A stretch of DNA of 56,934 bases from Rhodocyclaceae bacterium. Its GTDB lineage: Bacteria > Pseudomonadota > Gammaproteobacteria > Burkholderiales > Usitatibacteraceae. This document shows, in pieces, positions 52,506 to 56,934 of this stretch. Under the pieces are notes generated by a model that was given only the letters and a program-made list of their open reading frames with translations, was not told where the DNA came from and made no database searches. The position numbers were made by a program, and so were the translations under genes. The stretch lies in assembly GCA_020247395.1 (NCBI GenBank), contig JADCJC010000013.1, forward strand, positions 1 through 56,934, written 5' to 3'. Every line of letters begins with the position of its first letter. Within the stretch, counting starts at the first letter, position 1.

Positions 52506-53672
52506 TCACGCGGATTCACCGAACAACTCTCGCCCGATTAGCATCCTTCTGATCTCGTTGGTTCCTGCCCCAATATCGTAAAGCTTAGCATCACGCAACA
52601 ATCGTCCGGTCGGGTATTCGTTAATGTAGCCGTTGCCGCCTAAACACTGGATGGCTTCGAGGGTCACCCGCACCGCAGATTCGGCTGCATACAAAATACA
52701 CGCAGCGGCATCTTTGCGCGCGGCACGACCGCGGCCTTGGTCAAGCATGTTGGCAACTTTGTATGTGAAAGCGCGCGAGGTTTGTAATGCCACATACATG
52801 TCCGCGACCTTGCCCTGCAGCAGGCCAAAAGTCCCAATGGCGGCACCAAATTGCTTGCGTTCGTGAATGTAGGGCAGCACTACGTCCATCGCCGCTTGCA
52901 TGATACCGATCGGACCGGCTGAGAGTACGGTGCGCTCGGTATCGAGACCCTTCATCAACACTGTGGTGCCGCCGTTGACTTGGCCCAGAACGTTCTCGTC
53001 GGGAATTTCACAGTCTTCAAACACCAGTTCGCAAGTGTCCGACCCACGCATGCCGAGTTTGTCGAGTTTCTGTGCGGTGTGAAAACCCTTGAATCCTTTT
53101 TCTATGATGAATGCGGTCATCGCTTTGGAGCCCATCTCTTTTGGTGCCGTACGCATATAGACAATCAGCGTATCGGCGTGTGGGCCATTGGTGATCCACA
53201 TCTTGTTGCCGTTGGCGATCCAGCGATCCCCTTTCTTTTCCGCGCGACACGCCATCGAACCCACCACGTCGGAACCAGCGCCGGGTTCGGACATGGCCAA
53301 CGCCCCAACATGTTCGCCAGAACAAAGTTTGGGCAGGTACTTGGAACGCTGCGCGTCGGTGCCATTAAGGTACAGATTGTTCACGCAAAGATTCGAATGG
53401 GCACCGTAGGCTAAACCGACTGAGCCGGATGCCCGGGATATCTCCTCCATCGCCACGGTGTGTGCAACGTAACCCATGCCGGCACCACCAAAGTCCTCCG
53501 GGATAGACGCACCAAGCAGGCCCATCTCGCCAAACTTCTTCCACATGTCCATCGGGAAGGCGTTGTCGCGGTCGATCTGTGCGGCACGAGGTTTGAGTTC
53601 GTCGTCACACAGGCGCTTGACAGTATCGCGTAGCGCGTCGGTTTCGTCGGAGATGTGGGTGTCAAATATCAA
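52506..53672 (-). CDS. liuA: Isovaleryl-CoA dehydrogenase
   Basis: A 388-residue acyl-CoA dehydrogenase: ALAMSEPGAGSDVVG, WIANGNKMWITNG, and catalytic E246 in KGLDTERTVLSAGP, the glutamate position peculiar to isovaleryl-CoA dehydrogenase. The usual C-terminal base is replaced by glycine (IGAGTNEIRR). It makes 3-methylcrotonyl-CoA for the liuBD carboxylase. No ATG fits; TTG at 53672, 7 nt after AAGGA, gives the family length, and an upstream TTG at 53699 lacks such a site. After the TGA stop, 19 more in-frame sense codons run to a TAA at 52446. Confidence 0.93.
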   Translation of the reverse strand: MIFDTHISDETDALRDTVKRLCDDELKPRAAQIDRDNAFPMDMWKKFGEMGLLGASIPEDFGGAGMGYVAHTVAMEEISRASGSVGLAYGAHSNLCVNNLYLNGTDAQRSKYLPKLCSGEHVGALAMSEPGAGSDVVGSMACRAEKKGDRWIANGNKMWITNGPHADTLIVYMRTAPKEMGSKAMTAFIIEKGFKGFHTAQKLDKLGMRGSDTCELVFEDCEIPDENVLGQVNGGTTVLMKGLDTERTVLSAGPIGIMQAAMDVVLPYIHERKQFGAAIGTFGLLQGKVADMYVALQTSRAFTYKVANMLDQGRGRAARKDAAACILYAAESAVRVTLEAIQCLGGNGYINEYPTGRLLRDAKLYDIGAGTNEIRRMLIGRELFGESA

Positions 53673-53707
53673 GGTCAATTCCTTATTTGAACGCAGCAAG
53701 AACTTGT

Positions 53708-53727
53708 ATCCCGGCCTGCGCCGGGAT
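53708..53727. repeat. REP-like palindrome
   Basis: ATCCCGGC-CTGC-GCCGGGAT is a perfect 8-bp stem with a 4-nt loop, followed by GACGA. Palindromes of this CCCGGC-type composition are commonly dispersed in proteobacterial intergenic DNA. It lies between liuA and the next SDR. Only this copy was found in the window. Confidence 0.55.
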
Positions 53728-53783
53728 GACGAAGTTGTTTCCCATCGTGGCGCGCTGGTGCCGCTGGTTCTTGCACATTTTCG

Positions 53784-54551
53784 TCATTTGGCCCCCATAC
53801 GAATGGCACCATCCAAGCGGATGACTGTACCGTTCAAGACTTCATTTTCGACAATGTGTTTCGCCAGCGCGGCGTACTCCTCAGGCGTACCAAGGCGCGG
53901 CGGGAAGGGCACTTGTGCGCCGAGGGATGCGCGCACCTCCTCGGACATGCCTTGCAGCATTGGGGTATCAAAAATGCCGGGGGCAATTGTTACCACGCGA
54001 ATGCCAAACTTGGCCAGCTCACGTGCGATAGGCAGCGTCATTCCATTCACACCAGCCTTGGAAGCCGCGTAACCTGCCTGACCGATTTGGCCTTCAAACG
54101 AGGCCACCGACGAGGTATTGATGATAATGCCGCGCGTGCCATTGACATCAGGTGTTTGGGCGCTCATTGCGTGCGCGGCCAAACGGATCACATTGAACGT
54201 GCCTATCAAATTGATATTGATTGTGCGGGCAAAATTGGCAAGAGAATGCGGCCCAGTCTTGCCAACGACGCGCTCACCGGGTGCGACACCTGCGCAGTTG
54301 ACCACGCCGTGAATACCGCCAAATGCAGACACGCATAAATCAACTGCCGCTTGTACACTGGATTCATCGGTCACATCGGTGCGGACAAAGCGTGCTCGCT
54401 CTCCGATTGCTGCGACAGCGTTTTGACCAGTCGCCACATTGACATCAGCCAGTACGATATTGGCACCGAGTGAGGCGAATAGTTTGGCGGTTGCGGCACC
54501 GAGCCCGGAGCCACCGCCTGTGATGAGGAATGTGTGTTGTGGAAATTGCAT
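53784..54551 (-). CDS. 3-hydroxyacyl-CoA dehydrogenase type II (SDR, HSD10-like)
   Basis: A 255-residue [14 protein letters not shown] at residues 11-21, a D after the second strand (LADVN) for [34 protein letters not shown] with catalytic Y and K, and [17 protein letters not shown]. This set is that of mammalian HSD17B10 and bacterial 3-hydroxy-2-methylbutyryl-CoA dehydrogenases. It would act on isoleucine- or fatty-acid-derived 3-hydroxyacyl-CoA ahead of the thiolase. Upstream of liuA by 111 bp, same strand. Confidence 0.92.
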   Translation of the reverse strand: MQFPQHTFLITGGGSGLGAATAKLFASLGANIVLADVNVATGQNAVAAIGERARFVRTDVTDESSVQAAVDLCVSAFGGIHGVVNCAGVAPGERVVGKTGPHSLANFARTININLIGTFNVIRLAAHAMSAQTPDVNGTRGIIINTSSVASFEGQIGQAGYAASKAGVNGMTLPIARELAKFGIRVVTIAPGIFDTPMLQGMSEEVRASLGAQVPFPPRLGTPEEYAALAKHIVENEVLNGTVIRLDGAIRMGAK

Positions 54552-54676
54552 CCGGGAAGCCGTGATCGGAAAGAAGGGTTATGCCAAGCAAGCCAAAAAT
54601 TATAGTCGTTCGTCTTCGGTAGAAACGGATCAAATCAATTTGGCACCCATGCGGTCGGGGTGTAGCTATATTCGCC

Positions 54677-55471
54677 CTATTCGTCGAGCAAAAAATCGTG
54701 ATGGAGATGCCGTCTTTGCCGCCATAGAAGCCACGCACCCCACCAAACCGAGACCAGCAAAGTCAACGCGCCGAGCAGGTAAAAGAAATAGCCAACGCCA
54801 TGGGCGCGCCCGAGCAGTCCAAATTTGGCCAACAGGTATATCCAATCGTGTGGCCCGCCATCGTCGCCAGTGCGACCACCGAGTAATGTGAGCTGGGGTT
54901 GCAATGCATCGTAGGCATAGGGCGCGATATCAAGAAACGAAACGCCGACCAGCCATAGTCCGATTGCTGCACCAAATGGGTCGCGATTTTTGATCAACAG
55001 CGCACCGCACAGCACCGCAGGCATGATGAGCTGGCCAAGCGTACCACCAGCGATGGACATCAATTCTCCGAACGGCATAAAGACGACGTGCCCCGCTTCG
55101 TGGAACACCAGCAACGGGCCGTGCAGGAAACTCGCCCCAATCTCACCGTTGCGGATGTCGAGGAGCAGCAATCGTCCCGCCCAAATGGCTAGCGCCGCCC
55201 AGAGTGCGACGCGAAACCAAAAAGACACCCTGTCGACGCGGACCGGAACAAAAGTGAGCAACGCCCAAAACTCCTCGGGTTGGTTGGGCCGCGAGGGCGT
55301 GCGCTCAGTCAGTTGTCGCATTGGAGCGACGCCATATTTAGCCAATATCAATCCGCAAGCCGGGCACGCCGCAGGCAGGGACTGATCTGCCGGCAGCGGC
55401 GTATGACGACATTTCGGACATGCTTGGTAGGCGCGCGAGGGGCCGCGCGGCGTCTGCTGACTGGAATTCAC
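54677..55471 (-). CDS. Zinc-ribbon membrane protein with HExxH motif (M50-like candidate)
   Basis: A 264-residue protein. A cytoplasmic zinc ribbon has C18/C21 (CPKC) and C36/C39 (CPAC). Five or six membrane helices follow, the second with HEAGHVV (H124, E125, H128) placed as in site-2-type membrane metallopeptidases. A later aspartate-bearing region (GVSFLDIAPYAYDALQ, and GGPHDWIY) could supply the third metal ligand. The last helix ends in a basic, histidine-rich tail. It is unlinked in function to its neighbours. Peptidase activity is inferred from the motif only; the zinc-ribbon plus HExxH arrangement is not one I can name. Confidence 0.75.
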   Translation of the reverse strand: MNSSQQTPRGPSRAYQACPKCRHTPLPADQSLPAACPACGLILAKYGVAPMRQLTERTPSRPNQPEEFWALLTFVPVRVDRVSFWFRVALWAALAIWAGRLLLLDIRNGEIGASFLHGPLLVFHEAGHVVFMPFGELMSIAGGTLGQLIMPAVLCGALLIKNRDPFGAAIGLWLVGVSFLDIAPYAYDALQPQLTLLGGRTGDDGGPHDWIYLLAKFGLLGRAHGVGYFFYLLGALTLLVSVWWGAWLLWRQRRHLHHDFLLDE

Positions 55472-55511
55472 CGGCGTAATGCTACCAAGTTACCCTGCGC
55501 CGACGCGAATC

Positions 55512-56934
55512 CTAGTGCAAGCCAAGGGGCTGAGATTGGTGTAGTTCTGGCTTGTTTGCCTTTCCTAGGAGGCGCAACAACAACTTTTCGGCGTCATCGA
55601 CGAAGGTATAAACTGCGGGTATCACAATCAGCGACAGCAGAGTCGAAGTCACCAAGCCCCCAATAACGGCAATGGCCATCGGTGAACGGAAGGACGGGTC
55701 CGCCCCCAGACCCAAGGCGATTGGCAACATGCCGAAACCCATGGCAAGAGTGGTCATGACAATCGGCTGCGCGCGCTTGTGGCAGGCGTCCAGCAGCGCG
55801 TCTATCCGGGAAAGACCCAAGTCGCGTTGTGCCATGATGGCGTATTCGACCAACAGGATTGAGTTCTTGGTGACCACGCCCATCAGCATTAGCAAGCCGA
55901 TGAGAGATGGCATCGAAAAGCTTTTGCCGGTCAGCAACAGCAGGATAAACGCGCCTCCGATGGAAAGTGGTAGCGCGGCTAGAATAGTGATTGGTTGCAG
56001 GAAATCCCTAAACAATAAAACCAACACGGCGAAAATACACAAAATTCCGATGATCATCGCCAGACCAAAACTGGCGAATAGTTCGGCCATCATTTGTGCG
56101 TCACCCAAGTTTGCTTCGGTGACACCGGGCGGCAGCGCCCGCATGGCAGGCAGGGCGTTGACCTCATCCGTGACGGCGCCCAACTCTCGACTGCCAAGCT
56201 CAATTTCGATGGTGATTTGGCGATTGCGGTTCAAGCGATCAATCTGTGAAGGACCACTGCCAACCTCGACACGCGCGACTTGTGCCAGCATCACCGGGCC
56301 ATTTTTACCCATGACCTGCAGGCGCTTGATGGCTTCCAGGTCTGCCCGGGTCGACAATGGCAGCCGAACATTGATGGGAATCTGGCGCTCGCTGACGTTG
56401 AATTTCGGCAGGTTCTGACTGTAGTCACCGACAGTGGCCACGCGGATGGTTTCTCCGATGGCGGATGCGCTAACACCCAAATCTGCCGCAAGGGCAAAAT
56501 CCGGTCGCACAATTATTTCTGGTCGCACCAAACTTGCCGATGAGGTGACATTGCCGATCCCATTGATCGTTCGCGCCTCTCTTTCTACCGCCTGCGCGGC
56601 AGCCGCGAGGGCCACTGGGTCCTCTGATTGCAATACCAGCAGCTTTTTAGAGCCAGTGTCTTGTGGGCCGACGGTGATGCGGACACCGGGTTGATCGGCG
56701 AGTTTTTGGCGGATCTCCATTTCAACGCCGGTCTGATTTCTTGACCGCTCACTGCGATGCACCATTTCGACCGTCAATGCGGCCTTGCGCGCTTCCGCAG
56801 CGACTCCCGCTGCGAAGGCGTCACCAGAAACACCACCGCCGACGGAGCTAAACACATGTTTTACGTCCTTGACGGTCATAACCGCCAGTCGTGCGCGTTC
56901 GGCCGCAGCAAGTGTTTCCGCCAGCGTGCTGCCG
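55512..56934 (-). CDS. RND-family efflux transporter, C-terminal part (cut by window edge)
   Basis: The last 474 residues of an AcrB/MexF-type HAE1 transporter; the frame is open through the window end, so its start lies beyond 56934. It shows the end of the porter/docking region (MQVMGKNGPVMLAQVARVEVG is near residue 216 of the segment) and then membrane helices 7-12: GLAMIIGILCIFAVLVLLF, LPLSIGGAFILLLLTG, KNSILLVEYAIMAQ and the final LLSLIVIPAVYTFVDDAEK. It would pump drugs or other amphiphiles with proton-motive force through a tripartite complex; the adaptor gene should lie to the right. Confidence 0.93.
   Translation of the reverse strand, partial: GSTLAETLAAAERARLAVMTVKDVKHVFSSVGGGVSGDAFAAGVAAEARKAALTVEMVHRSERSRNQTGVEMEIRQKLADQPGVRITVGPQDTGSKKLLVLQSEDPVALAAAAQAVEREARTINGIGNVTSSASLVRPEIIVRPDFALAADLGVSASAIGETIRVATVGDYSQNLPKFNVSERQIPINVRLPLSTRADLEAIKRLQVMGKNGPVMLAQVARVEVGSGPSQIDRLNRNRQITIEIELGSRELGAVTDEVNALPAMRALPPGVTEANLGDAQMMAELFASFGLAMIIGILCIFAVLVLLFRDFLQPITILAALPLSIGGAFILLLLTGKSFSMPSLIGLLMLMGVVTKNSILLVEYAIMAQRDLGLSRIDALLDACHKRAQPIVMTTLAMGFGMLPIALGLGADPSFRSPMAIAVIGGLVTSTLLSLIVIPAVYTFVDDAEKLLLRLLGKANKPELHQSQPLGLH

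Overview
The window is a moderately GC-rich proteobacterial chromosome segment. The gene order tRNA-Val, thrS, infC, rpmI, rplT, pheS, pheT, ihfA, merR-type, tRNA-Pro is shared by Beta- and Gammaproteobacteria, and the liu/mms branched-chain catabolic genes and the TonB-dependent receptor fit either class. I cannot resolve it further without database searches. There is no phage, insertion sequence, CRISPR array or rRNA in the window.

Left part (1-15.5 kb): an exported M16 zinc peptidase; a leftward trans-4-hydroxyproline degradation set (epimerase, pyrroline-hydroxycarboxylate deaminase, FAD D-amino-acid dehydrogenase); a DUF808 membrane protein; then the rightward translation cluster. Upstream of thrS there is what looks like a classical attenuator with a threonine-containing leader peptide. 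infC starts at a non-canonical ATC codon.

Middle part (15.5-29.8 kb): an accessory catabolic locus. A leftward five-gene operon (histidinol-dehydrogenase-like enzyme, SDR, cupin, alpha/beta hydrolase, Na+/solute symporter) faces a SnoaL/NTF2-like gene. A second leftward operon (LacI regulator, MetE-like zinc transferase, HpcH/HpaI aldolase) faces a TonB-dependent receptor followed by a second SnoaL/NTF2-like gene. Four copies of a 15-bp operator-like motif, two in each divergent promoter region, tie the locus into one probable LacI regulon. The substrate is unknown. This is the best candidate here for an undescribed pathway.

Accessory stretch (30-36.8 kb): a secreted double beta-trefoil lectin protein, a lipoprotein and a six-PAS hybrid histidine kinase, separated by gene-poor DNA that holds a decayed gene fragment.

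Right part (36.9-54.6 kb): leftward branched-chain amino acid catabolism. The valine arm is mmsA, mmsB, enoyl-CoA hydratase and 3-hydroxyisobutyryl-CoA hydrolase, with an FAH-family enzyme and a free-standing periplasmic CHASE2 protein at its end. The leucine/isoleucine arm is liuD, liuC, liuB, an acyl-CoA dehydrogenase, thiolase, isovaleryl-CoA dehydrogenase and a 3-hydroxyacyl-CoA dehydrogenase-type SDR. It is interspersed with a dispersed palindromic repeat and a duplicated tail of liuA. The window ends with a zinc-ribbon/HExxH membrane protein and the C-terminal half of an RND efflux pump.
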